48,751 nt of DNA, taken from positions 1 through 48,751 of the forward strand of contig NYZB01000183.1 of assembly GCA_002687015.1 (NCBI GenBank). The letters are read 5' to 3'. Position 1 is the stretch's first letter, and each line of letters begins with the position of its first letter. Below the pieces are notes generated by a model, which had not been told where the DNA came from, made no database searches, and saw only the letters and a list, made by a program, of their open reading frames with translations. Shown here piece by piece: positions 38,475 through 46,154 of this stretch. Origin of the DNA: Deltaproteobacteria bacterium. GTDB lineage: Bacteria; Myxococcota_A; UBA9160; UBA6930. The translations under genes were made by a program, and so were the position numbers.

Positions 38475-39662
38475 CTAGGCGCCCTCGCCCTCGACCCGAA
38501 AGCCCCCGGCGAGGTCGATCTCGAAGCCGTGCTGGCGCAGCAGGTCCTTCGCGATGGTCAGCTGCTGGATCTCGTTGGTCCCTCCCCCCACGGTCCAGAG
38601 CTTGATATCGCGAAACATCCTCTCGGGGGCGTGCTCGCGCAGATACCCGGCGCCGCCCATGATCTGCATGGCATCGAGAGCGGCGCTGGCGGCGGCCTCG
38701 GTCGCATACCACTTGGCCGCACTGACCTGCCGCTCACTCACCGTGCGGGTCTCCTGCGCGTGGATCAACGCGAACATCGAGTTGCGAACGTTCTCCTGGG
38801 CGACGTAGATGCGAGCGAGCTTCTGTTGGGTGAGCTGGAAGGCCGCAATCGGCTTGCCGAACTGCACGCGCTCCCTGGCATGGACGATCGCCTCGTCCAG
38901 GCATCGCTCGATCACACCGAGGCACATGGCCACGATCACGATTCGCTCGCTCGCGAGGGTCTGCTCCGCCGTCCCCCGCGCGGGTCGATCCGGATCCCCC
39001 AGCAGGTTCTCTCGCGGAACCCGCACGTCGTCCAGGAAGATGTCCCCGGTCGGCGAAGCGTGCATTCCGAACTTCTCGAGCGGCGGCCCGGTCTCGAGAC
39101 CGGGCGTGCCGCGCTCCACCACGACAGGGAAGATCCGGCGCTTGTCGCCCGCCTCGCCGCCGGCGAGCCGCGCGTAGATCAGCAGCACCTCCGCCTCGGG
39201 TGCATTCGAGGAGAAGGCCTTGCTGCCGTTCAGCACGACCTCATCACCCTCGATGCGAGCGGTGGTCTTGAGCGCAAACGCGTCGGAACCGGATTCGGGC
39301 TCGGTCAGCGCCCAGCAGCCCACCTTCTTGAGCGAGAGCACGGGCAGCCCACAGCGCGCAACCAGGTCGGCACTTCCCCGGGTCGCGATCGTCGCCCCGC
39401 ACCCGAGATTGGAGATGACCGAGAGGCACAGCCCCGGACTCACCCGGGCGAGCTGCTTGGCCAGGATCGCGGGCACCACCGGATCGGCGATCGCGCCCGA
39501 TGTGATCAGACCGCCCATGTCGAGGGCATCCGACATGCTCCGCATGATCTCGAAGGGCGAGACCCGGCCCGACTCGAGATCGTCGATGCGAGGCTCGATC
39601 TCGCGTTGGCAGAAGGCCTGGACCACGTCCTCCATGGCCTGGTGTGTCTCGTCGAGTTCCAT
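38475..39662 (-). CDS. Acyl-CoA dehydrogenase, isovaleryl/long-chain-type active site
   Basis: This 395-aa flavoprotein performs alpha-beta dehydrogenation of acyl-CoA. FAD blocks are CWALTEPESGSDAFALKTTA and SSNAPEAEVL; the C-terminal motif is MGGAGYLREHAPERMFRDIK. Where medium-chain enzymes have the catalytic Glu (YEGT), it reads VGGGTNEIQ, so that Glu is absent. As in isovaleryl-CoA and long-chain enzymes, the base may be the Glu of SERIVIVA on an earlier helix. Start ATG 39662 has a GGGAGG site 5-10 nt before it. It is divergent from elbB and upstream of the tetR operon, but a separate transcription unit seems likely given the operator in between. Confidence 0.9.
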   Translation of the reverse strand: MELDETHQAMEDVVQAFCQREIEPRIDDLESGRVSPFEIMRSMSDALDMGGLITSGAIADPVVPAILAKQLARVSPGLCLSVISNLGCGATIATRGSADLVARCGLPVLSLKKVGCWALTEPESGSDAFALKTTARIEGDEVVLNGSKAFSSNAPEAEVLLIYARLAGGEAGDKRRIFPVVVERGTPGLETGPPLEKFGMHASPTGDIFLDDVRVPRENLLGDPDRPARGTAEQTLASERIVIVAMCLGVIERCLDEAIVHARERVQFGKPIAAFQLTQQKLARIYVAQENVRNSMFALIHAQETRTVSERQVSAAKWYATEAAASAALDAMQIMGGAGYLREHAPERMFRDIKLWTVGGGTNEIQQLTIAKDLLRQHGFEIDLAGGFRVEGEGA

Positions 39663-39709
39663 GTCGCCTCCCGTGCCGCCATTTCAGGCCACGGCCGCAA
39701 CCCGCGCGC

Positions 39710-39715
39710 TACACT
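39710..39715 (+). promoter_or_regulatory. Possible -10 element of elbB
   Basis: GCGCTACACTCG places TACACT 37 nt before the elbB ATG. The flanks resemble the recurrent motif of the window. No clear -35 box. Confidence 0.35.
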
Positions 39716-39752
39716 CGTGACTCCAACGACGTGATGGACGAGGAGGTGGAGC

Positions 39753-40421
39753 ATGACGGGTGATGGAGGTCGCGCAAGAGTCGCCGTTCTGCTGTCGGGC
39801 TGTGGCTATCTGGATGGCGCAGAGATCCACGAGAGCGTGATCACCTTGCTGGCGCTGGATCGGGCTGGCGCCGAGGTTCAGTGCTTCGCACCCGACAAGC
39901 CCCAGATGCACGTCGTCGACCACCGCAGCGGCGAGGAGGTTCCCGGCGAGAGCCGAAACGTCCTCGCGGAATCCTCACGCATCGCACGCGGTGAGATCTC
40001 CGACCTGGCCGAGGCCGACGCGGCCGACTTCGACGCCGTCATCCTGCCTGGTGGATATGGTGCGGCGAAGAACCTCTCCTCCTTCGCCACCGAGGGCGCG
40101 GACTGCAGCGTGGACCCCGGGGTCGAAGAGCTGCTGCGAGCGGCGCACGAGGCCGGAAAGCCCGTCGGCCTGATCTGCATCGCGCCGGCGGTCGGCGCCC
40201 GACTCTTCCCCGACGTCGAGCTGACGGTCGGCAGCGACCCCGACACGGCCGGCGCCCTCGAGCAGATGGGCGCCCACCACAAGGCCTGCCCGGTCGAGAG
40301 CTTCGTCTGTGACGAGAAGGCGAAGGTCGTGAGCTGCCCCGCCTACATGCTCGGACCCGGAATCAAGGACGTGGCCGCCGGAATCGAGAAGCTCGTGGGC
40401 GAGGTGCTTCGGCTGGCTTGA
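39753..40421 (+). CDS. elbB: Isoprenoid biosynthesis glyoxalase ElbB
   Basis: This is a DJ-1/PfpI-fold protein of 222 aa, a normal length. It begins RVAVLLSGCGYLDGAEIHESV, contains AVILPGGYGAAKNLSSFA (the nucleophile-elbow region of ElbB), VGLICIAPAVGARLF with the conserved Cys and SPAVG-like loop, and LGPGIKDVAAGIEKLV at the end, all matching ElbB. E. coli ElbB is reported to have weak glyoxalase activity; the physiological role is unsure. ATG 39753 follows a GAGGAGG site. It ends 7 bp from the stop of the convergent truncated FAD gene; a small hairpin (AGCGCC/GGCGCT, 40421-40437) spans both stops. Confidence 0.9.
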   Translation: MTGDGGRARVAVLLSGCGYLDGAEIHESVITLLALDRAGAEVQCFAPDKPQMHVVDHRSGEEVPGESRNVLAESSRIARGEISDLAEADAADFDAVILPGGYGAAKNLSSFATEGADCSVDPGVEELLRAAHEAGKPVGLICIAPAVGARLFPDVELTVGSDPDTAGALEQMGAHHKACPVESFVCDEKAKVVSCPAYMLGPGIKDVAAGIEKLVGEVLRLA

Positions 40422-40428
40422 GCGCCCG

Positions 40429-41106
40429 TCAGGCGCTAAGCTCCTGGGTGACCTCGGTGACGATGCCGAAGATCCCGTAGCTCCCGATGAACAGGCCCGT
40501 CAGGTCGGGACCGACCGCGGCGCGGAAGAACATCTTGGCGTGCTTGTTGGTCCTGGAGCCCGTCTCCACGATGTCGCCGTTCGGCAGCACGGCCTTCACG
40601 CCGACGATCGTCGGCCAGTTCGATGCCAGCGTGGCAAACTTCGCCCCACCCCCTCCGAACACACCGCACAGCGCACCGCCCACCGTCACGGAGTCGGGCG
40701 GGCTGAAGGTGGTGTGCGCGTAGAGCCCCCGGCGCAGGAGCCGCTCTTCCAGCTCGGCCCCGGTGATGCCGGCCTCCACGGTGACGGTGCTGTTGAGCTC
40801 GTTGACCTCGAGGAGGCGACGCATCCGCGTCATGTCGATGCAGATGCTCCGACCCGGATCGCCGGGCGGCCAGCCCCCATACTGGGTTCCCCCACCCCGG
40901 GGAACGATCGGGATCTCGTGCACATTGGCCAGCTTGACGATCGCCGAGACCTCTTCGGTCGTATCCGGGCGAACGACGATGCCCGGCGGCCGGGCGGGGT
41001 ACGCACTGGCATCTCGGGCGTAGGCCCAGACTGCGAAGTCGCTGTCCGCGACGTAGGCGGGGCCGACGATCTCGCAGAGAGGCTCGTGCAGCTCGTGATG
41101 TGCCAT
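40429..41106 (-). pseudogene. Truncated FAD-binding (GlcD-like) oxidase subunit
   Basis: This 225-aa fragment contains the FAD-binding PCMH domain of GlcD/D-lactate-dehydrogenase-like oxidases: VVRPDTTEEVSAIVKLANVHEIPIVPRGGGTQ, STVTVEAGITGAELEERLL and LTGLFIGSYGIFGIVTEVTQEL. Full-length members are about 450-500 aa and continue with a C-terminal cap domain; here translation ends right at the PCMH boundary, 7 bp from elbB. It may be a 3' deletion or a genuine short subunit. It is the last gene of an operon after an Fe-S protein and a dehydrogenase. Start ATG 41106; 17 bp after the Fe-S gene. Confidence 0.6.
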
Positions 41107-41123
41107 CTCGTTCCTCGTGCGGG

Positions 41124-41921
41124 CTAGAAGGACAATCCCATCGACCTGGCGAGTGCCACGGCCAGGTCGTAGACCTTCATGCCTTCTCCCGCCTTCGAGA
41201 GGCCCCGCGCGCACCGAGGGCAGGCGGTGACGAGCGCCTCGGCCCCACTCTCCCGCGCCTCGTCCATGCGATCCGCCGCGATCCGCGTGGCGAGGTCGGG
41301 ACTCATGCTGCTCACCATGTCCGCTCCGTAGCCGCAGCACCACTCCAGCTCCCCCAGGTAGGCGGGTTCGAACCCGACGTGGCGGAGGATGGCCACCGTG
41401 GCCCGGGCGATCTCCGTCTGCGTGTAGGACGCGTAGCAGCCGGCGAAGTAGAGGAGCTCACCCTCTCGCGGGAGCCCGAGAGCGCGCGCCCACTTCGCCC
41501 GCTCGGCCTTCGCGCCAAAGGTGTTGCGGGTCGTCTGGATCCGCCGGTCCTGCTCGCGAAGGGGCTCCGGCAGCTGGTCCGAGGCCGCGATGTCCCGCTT
41601 CATGGCCCTCCACACCGCCACCGGATCCAGCAGCGGCAGGCTGTCGCACACCCAGGTGCAGAGCCCACAGTCCGGATCGGTGTAGATCGACTCGATCAAC
41701 TCGGGTGAGTAGGTGATCTCACCCTCGAGGAGGGCCTGGGCGATCGTCAGCCTTCCGCGGGCGCACTGGTGCTCGAAGCCACCGTCGTGCTCTCGAATGG
41801 GGCAGACGCGAAAGGCCGGCTTCTCCGTCATGTCGGCAGAGAACTTCTCCCGGCAGGCCCCGCAGCGATTGCAGATGAAGGCCATCTCCCGCAGCTTCTC
41901 GAGCTCCGGGTACTCGCTCAT
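41124..41921 (-). CDS. Fe-S/CCG-domain oxidoreductase subunit (GlcF/HdrB-like)
   Basis: This 265-aa protein combines N-terminal Fe-S cysteines (CNRCGACREK, CPIREHDGGFEHQCARG), a second cluster set (CGLCTWVCD), and one CCG-type domain (YFAGCYAS...ELEWCCGYGADM...TACPRCARGL), as in GlcF, GlpC, LutA and HdrB. One CCG repeat is present rather than two. With the neighbouring FAD subunit it would form a membrane-peripheral or soluble 2-hydroxyacid-type dehydrogenase pair passing electrons to quinone or another carrier. Start ATG 41921; 33 bp after the preceding gene. Confidence 0.82.
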   Translation of the reverse strand: MSEYPELEKLREMAFICNRCGACREKFSADMTEKPAFRVCPIREHDGGFEHQCARGRLTIAQALLEGEITYSPELIESIYTDPDCGLCTWVCDSLPLLDPVAVWRAMKRDIAASDQLPEPLREQDRRIQTTRNTFGAKAERAKWARALGLPREGELLYFAGCYASYTQTEIARATVAILRHVGFEPAYLGELEWCCGYGADMVSSMSPDLATRIAADRMDEARESGAEALVTACPRCARGLSKAGEGMKVYDLAVALARSMGLSF

Positions 41922-41954
41922 CCTTCGGCCCTCCCGTCGGAGCTCATGGAAAGC

Positions 41955-43013
41955 TCAGCTCCTGTGCAGGCCGCGCCCGGTGATGAGGGGAAGATCGAGC
42001 ATCGACAGCAGGCCGGCCCGCGCCTCGCAAACCGTGGGAATCGCATTCACGATGCGGGTGGCCGTGATCAGCACGCCGCCCACGGTGTGGTCCCCCCGCT
42101 CGTCCTCGAACTCGAACTGGACCTGCATGCGCGGCGTGCCCTCGATGGTCACCCGGTAGCCACCCCTGCCGCTGGGCCAATCGGGGGCGAGGTCGTCGTC
42201 GAGGCGCGTCACGTGTTCGACGACGAGGGCAGGCTGGCCCCCGACGATCCCCTGCACCTCGAAGCGAAGCGCGCCGCTCGTGCCGGGCTCGAGGGTGTGT
42301 TCGCCGATGGTGAAGGGCTTCTCGAAGGGAACCCGCTCGTGCACCTCGCGGATCTCGTCCAGCTCGATGCCGAGCCCATCGGCCATCAGCCGCAGCGCTC
42401 CTCCCCAGGCGAAGCTCAGCGTGCCCGGCTGCAGCACCGGCGGCGTGTGATCGAGCGGCTTGCCGAAGCCGAAGGCCTCGAAGAGCAGCTCGGGCTGGTC
42501 GTAGGTGGCGTAGTTGATGATCTCCTGGACGCGGATCGACTCCCAGCGCTCGCACAGACCGGAGAGGGTCAGCGGCAGCGTGTCGCTGGCGAAGCCCGGC
42601 TCGATCCCCGAAACGTAGAGCGAGGAGCCGGCCTCGAGGCAGGCCTTCTGGAGCGGCTCGACCATCTGTGGGGGCAGGACGCCTGGATGGACGAGCGGGG
42701 CGACCGAGCAGGAGACCACGTTTGCGCCCGTCTCGAGGATGCGGCCCAGATCCTCGATGGCCTCGATGGGCCGGTTGTTGGAGGTCGCCGTGTAGCACAC
42801 GCAGTCCGGACGGAGGGCGAGCAGCGCCTCGGCGTCGTGGCTGGCGGCGATGCCTACCGGCCCGAGTCCGCACAGCTCGCCCGCATCGCGGCCGACCTTC
42901 TCCTCGCTGCTCACCCACACGCCGGCGAGCTCGAGCTCCGGGTGCTGCAGGATCGCACGCAGCGCGAAGGCACCCACGTTCCCGGTACTCCACTGGACCA
43001 CGCGGTACGTCAT
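41955..43013 (-). CDS. DapB/2,4-diaminopentanoate-dehydrogenase-like protein
   Basis: This 352-aa protein has an N-terminal Rossmann fold (RVVQWSTGNVGAFALRAI) and the two-domain order of dihydrodipicolinate-reductase-like NAD(P)-dependent enzymes. GANVVSCSVAPLVHPG and GIEPGFASDTLPL are typical of this group, often labelled NAD(P)H-dependent amine dehydrogenase or diaminopentanoate dehydrogenase. The true substrate is unknown; members occur in catabolic clusters of actinobacteria and deltaproteobacteria. Start ATG 43013, first gene of a three-gene operon with the Fe-S and FAD subunits. The divergent region carries a strong inverted repeat. Confidence 0.75.
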   Translation of the reverse strand: MTYRVVQWSTGNVGAFALRAILQHPELELAGVWVSSEEKVGRDAGELCGLGPVGIAASHDAEALLALRPDCVCYTATSNNRPIEAIEDLGRILETGANVVSCSVAPLVHPGVLPPQMVEPLQKACLEAGSSLYVSGIEPGFASDTLPLTLSGLCERWESIRVQEIINYATYDQPELLFEAFGFGKPLDHTPPVLQPGTLSFAWGGALRLMADGLGIELDEIREVHERVPFEKPFTIGEHTLEPGTSGALRFEVQGIVGGQPALVVEHVTRLDDDLAPDWPSGRGGYRVTIEGTPRMQVQFEFEDERGDHTVGGVLITATRIVNAIPTVCEARAGLLSMLDLPLITGRGLHRS

Positions 43014-43119
43014 CGTCTTCTCCCAGGGAGTGGGCGCCCCCCTCGAGGCAGCTGGTGATGCGGCAGGTGAGGAAGCCCCGGCCGGTCCACCTGGAAGACC
43101 GCGGGTGGATCCAGACAGC

Positions 43120-43163
43120 GACTAGAATATGGATTTCAATGGTCTGATACTTGTATTCTAGTC
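43120..43163. promoter_or_regulatory. Inverted-repeat operator in divergent promoter
   Basis: GACTAGAATA and TATTCTAGTC are perfect 10-bp arms 24 nt apart, in an AT-rich patch (43121-43163) in otherwise GC-rich DNA. The centre holds a partial second dyad (ATAC TT GTAT). It is 106 bp upstream of the 43013 gene and 100 bp upstream of the SDR at 43264. CTAGAAT is also -10-like. A regulator binding both half-sites could control both operons. No regulator gene lies next to it; the nearest is tetR at 38375. Confidence 0.6.
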
Positions 43164-43263
43164 AGCATGACCTCCCCACGACAAGCCGGAAATCGCCAGC
43201 TTCGGAGGCCCCGCTCCGGGAGCCGGCGAAGACCAACCCGGAGCGGTGGGACAAGGAGACGGG

Positions 43264-44304
43264 ATGCTGCTGAGAGACAAGACAGCCATCGTGACGGGAA
43301 TCGGGCCGGGCATGGGACGCGCGATCGCGCTGGCTTTCGCCCGCGAAGGCGCAAGGCTCGCCATCGGCGCCCGGAATGAGGAACGCCTCGCGGCCGTCGC
43401 CGCCGAGATCGAGGCCGCGGGGGGGGAGGTGATCGCGGTGCCGACGGACATCTCCGACCGGCCGCAGTGCCAGCGCCTCGTCGAAGAGACCGTCAAGCAC
43501 TTCGGTGCCCTCGACGTCCTCGTGCAGAATGCGGCCCACGGTGGCGATTTCACGCCCGCCGCGACCGCCGACCCGGATCGCTGGCGCGAGATCATGGACT
43601 GCAACTTCTTCGGCGCCCTCCACCTCACGCAGTTCTGTGTTCCCTACATGAAGGATCGGGGCGAGGGCCGGATCATCTTGATCAACTCGGGTGCCGCCCT
43701 GGGCCCCCCGCCCGCCTTCGGCGCCTACGCCGCCTCCAAGTCGGCACTCAGCTCCCTGGTGCGCTCCCTGGCCGTCGAGCTGGGAGCCGACGGCATCCGC
43801 GTCAACGGTGTGGCCCTGGGATTGGTCGATGGCGACAGCTTCGGCGCCTACGCGACGATGCTGGCCCGGAGCTCTGGACGGAGCCAGGAGGAAGTTCTCG
43901 CGGAGGTCGGCGAATCGCTGCCTCTGGGGGCCATTCCCTCGCCCGAAGACTGCGCCGGATCGATCGTGTTCCTGGCCTCCGACCTCGCCCGGCCGATCAC
44001 CGGCCAGAACCTGCGTGTCAACGGAGGCCTATTGCGCCGTGTACCCACGCGGGCAGTCAGCGGGGCGAACACCGTGGAACGCGGCTCGCTTCCGACCGCT
44101 GCTCCCCTACGCGCTGATCGCGTTGGTGTACTTCGCAACCTATCGCGTGCTTGGGTACGGCGTGCACGGCTCGGGGCAGTACCTCGACCCGCTCGATCAG
44201 CCCGCGACCTACCTGCTCCAAGCTCTGCCGCGAGCGGTCCTGCTCCTCGCCGGCCAGTTCGCCACGCTACCGCTCGTGCTCGAGCTGTCTCACTACAGGG
44301 ATGA
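43264..44304 (+). CDS. SDR oxidoreductase with foreign C-terminal tail
   Basis: A classical SDR: cofactor site TGIGPGMGRA, the NNAG motif altered to QNAA, catalytic Ser in INSGAALG and Tyr/Lys in YAASKSA. The normal C-terminus ITGQNLRVNGG lies at about codon 255 (44020-44027). After 44040 the frame continues as an 88-residue Arg/Pro-rich stretch unlike any SDR, ending at 44304. Over the same bases another frame (44042 on) is a credible membrane-protein fragment. So the SDR has lost its own stop by a junction near 44040 and reads through. Start ATG 43264 with AAGGAG. The SDR core looks intact and may still work. Confidence 0.8.
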   Translation: MLLRDKTAIVTGIGPGMGRAIALAFAREGARLAIGARNEERLAAVAAEIEAAGGEVIAVPTDISDRPQCQRLVEETVKHFGALDVLVQNAAHGGDFTPAATADPDRWREIMDCNFFGALHLTQFCVPYMKDRGEGRIILINSGAALGPPPAFGAYAASKSALSSLVRSLAVELGADGIRVNGVALGLVDGDSFGAYATMLARSSGRSQEEVLAEVGESLPLGAIPSPEDCAGSIVFLASDLARPITGQNLRVNGGLLRRVPTRAVSGANTVERGSLPTAAPLRADRVGVLRNLSRAWVRRARLGAVPRPARSARDLPAPSSAASGPAPRRPVRHATARARAVSLQG

Positions 44305-44467
44305 AGTGAGCCGCGCAGCCCTCACCGCAGTCGCCGCGCTCGGAGTGTGGGCCGTCGTCCGCATCCTGATTGCGCCCCGCTGGTGCCGTCCGGAGGTGCG
44401 ATTCTGGGTCCTCGGCATGCTGCTCAGCCTTCCTCCGGCATTGATCCTGGGCCCCGCCTTCCGGTGA
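44042..44467 (+). pseudogene. Fragment of a polytopic membrane protein
   Basis: In the frame that is one off from the SDR, codons from 44042 to TGA 44467 read RPLLPYALIALVYFATYRVLGYGV, HGSGQYLDPLDQPATYLLQALP, AVLLLAGQFATLPLVLEL, AALGVWAVVRILI and FWVLGMLLSLPPALILGPAF. This looks like the middle of a larger multi-helix protein with a GYG..GSG.Y.DP loop. No start codon or ribosome site marks an own gene, and the stop cuts it short. Relic left by the same deletion that damaged the SDR 3' end (inference). Confidence 0.5.
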
Positions 44468-44600
44468 CTCCCGCGCCGGGCCTCTGGCCAGCACCGGTAT
44501 CATGCCGGAACGCTGCCGTGCAGGCGAGAGAAGCCTGCAGGTCCGTACACCGCGGCTTCGGTCGAGCGTGGCGTTGCCCCACTCCCAGGAGATCCAGAGA

Positions 44601-45887
44601 ATGACCAGGGCTCTCGTGAAGAACGCGCTTTGGTTCGTCGCCGGGATCGTGCTGGCCCTGGCGGCCTCCTTCCTGATCGAGATGCAGCCGGAGTCGGCCC
44701 GGAGCGTGTCGAAGGACATGGACCTCGAGCAGGGTCTCGACGCGCTGGCGGATGCGATCCGCGACGCGGGCTCCTTCGTGCGCGGCCACGCGTGGTACGG
44801 CTCCGAGCAGGAGCAGGCCGAGGCCCACCGCCACGTCGTGCGGGTCCTGATCGGGGCGCTCGAGGGCAAGGCGATGATGGATCCGGACTTCCCCTACTTC
44901 CGCGAGATCAACACGCGGACCAAGGCGGGGATGGACAACCCGGACCAGCGGTACCTGATCGCGATGCTTCGGGGAGAGGGCTCCTACCGGGTCTGGGGCA
45001 CCCGGGGCTCGAGCCGGCGCCTCGACTTCACGCTCTACGGCGAGGACGATCTCGCGCCATCCATCGCCACCTTGGAGACTGACGATCTACAGGTCGATAC
45101 CCAGGGATCCTTCGAGGTGACGATCGGAGGGCCGGAGAAGGCGACGAACTGGCTCCCTTCCCGGCCCGGGCCGGTTCGGTTGCTGGTTCGGCAGATCCAC
45201 TCGGATTGGGAGCATGAGGAGCCGGGCCAGCTCCACATCGATCGGGTCGATTCCGGAAGGCCCGCCTACCCGACCCTCTCTCGGGAGGAGATGGCCAGAC
45301 GACTCAGGGTCGCAACCGACCAGTTCGCGCTGAGCGTCCGTCGCTGGCCCGAGATGAGTCGAACCCGGATCGAAGCGCTTCTTCCTGCCAACCAGCTGAT
45401 GGCGCCTCGCGATACCGGCTCGGAGGGAGGCCTCTCCGGCCGCCTCATGGTGGTGGGCCACTACCAGCTCGCCGACGACGAGGCGCTCATCGTCAGCACC
45501 TGGCCCAGTCCGGCGGCCTATCAGGGAATCCAGCTGGGGCATCACTGGTGGGAATCCATGGACTACGCGAACCGACAGTCGAGCCTGACGACCGATCAAG
45601 CCCGTCTCAGCGACGACGGCGCCTACCACTTCGTCATCTCGTCTCGCGACCCGGGCTTCCACAACTGGCTGGACACCGAGGGGTTCGAGCGCGGCGTCAT
45701 CATGCTCCGCTACGACGGCATGCCGGTTCCCGAGCTTCCCGAGGCGGAGCACCCGGTCGCTCGACTCGTCCGCTTCGACGAGATCGGAAAGAAGCTCCCG
45801 GCCGGAGAGCCACGCATCGGGCGCAGCGAACGCGAAGCCGCCGTCGCGCGGCGGCGACGGCACGTTCAGAGGCGCTTTGGCTTCTAG
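44601..45887 (+). CDS. Membrane-anchored protein, DUF1214-like
   Basis: This 428-aa protein has one N-terminal membrane helix (LWFVAGIVLALAASFLI, residues about 10-26) and a periplasmic body. YLIAMLRGEGSYRVWGTRGSSRRLDFTLY and ATNWLPSRPGPVRLLVRQIHSDWEHE resemble the DUF1214 family (NWLP/RQ..DW block). The C-terminal part ends with an Arg-rich tail. Function unknown; DUF1214 proteins occur near catabolic genes. The ATG at 44601 has AGGAG about 10 nt upstream. The 44468-44600 gap contains TATCAT (44498) as a possible -10. Confidence 0.7.
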   Translation: MTRALVKNALWFVAGIVLALAASFLIEMQPESARSVSKDMDLEQGLDALADAIRDAGSFVRGHAWYGSEQEQAEAHRHVVRVLIGALEGKAMMDPDFPYFREINTRTKAGMDNPDQRYLIAMLRGEGSYRVWGTRGSSRRLDFTLYGEDDLAPSIATLETDDLQVDTQGSFEVTIGGPEKATNWLPSRPGPVRLLVRQIHSDWEHEEPGQLHIDRVDSGRPAYPTLSREEMARRLRVATDQFALSVRRWPEMSRTRIEALLPANQLMAPRDTGSEGGLSGRLMVVGHYQLADDEALIVSTWPSPAAYQGIQLGHHWWESMDYANRQSSLTTDQARLSDDGAYHFVISSRDPGFHNWLDTEGFERGVIMLRYDGMPVPELPEAEHPVARLVRFDEIGKKLPAGEPRIGRSEREAAVARRRRHVQRRFGF

Positions 45888-45986
45888 AACCCTGGGCGGC
45901 GCACTCACACCCGAACGAGTTGACCCGCGCTGCTGCGCCCCGAGACGGCCCACCGGGCCCCTCTCACGGGCTGCGGCCAAGAAACG

Positions 45987-46019
45987 AAAACGCCCCCGGC
46001 GTAACCAGCCAGGGGCGTT
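45987..46019 (-). terminator. Rho-independent terminator of tRNA-Gly
   Basis: On the minus strand AACGCCCC...GGGGCGTT closes an 8-bp stem with an inner GGC/GCC pair, followed by TTTTCGTTTCTT. It begins 10 nt after the CCA end of the tRNA. Confidence 0.85.
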
Positions 46020-46028
46020 CAAGAAACC

Positions 46029-46104
46029 TGGAGCGCGAGACCGGATTCGAACCGGCGACATCCACGTTGGCAACGTGGTGCTCTACCAGCTGAGCTACTC
46101 GCGC
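46029..46104 (-). tRNA. tRNA-Gly(GCC)
   Basis: The minus strand folds as a complete tRNA: acceptor GCGCGAG/CTCGCGC, D arm AGCTC..GGTA..GAGC, anticodon stem CCACG/CGTGG with loop TTGCCAA (anticodon GCC), T arm GCCGG-TTCGAAT-CCGGT, discriminator T. The 3' CCA is encoded (46031-46029). The body is 46032-46104, 73 nt. Confidence 0.97.
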
Positions 46105-46116
46105 TCGGAGCCGGGG

Positions 46117-46145
46117 AGATTACCCAGCGATTTCGGGGCTGTCGA
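46117..46145 (-). promoter_or_regulatory. Sigma70 promoter of tRNA-Gly
   Basis: TCGACA (46145-46140) and TAATCT (46122-46117) are separated by exactly 17 bp, with transcription expected about 6-7 nt later near 46110, just before the tRNA 5' end at 46104. This is the best-formed promoter in the window. Confidence 0.7.
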
Positions 46146-46154
46146 GCGGCCGGC

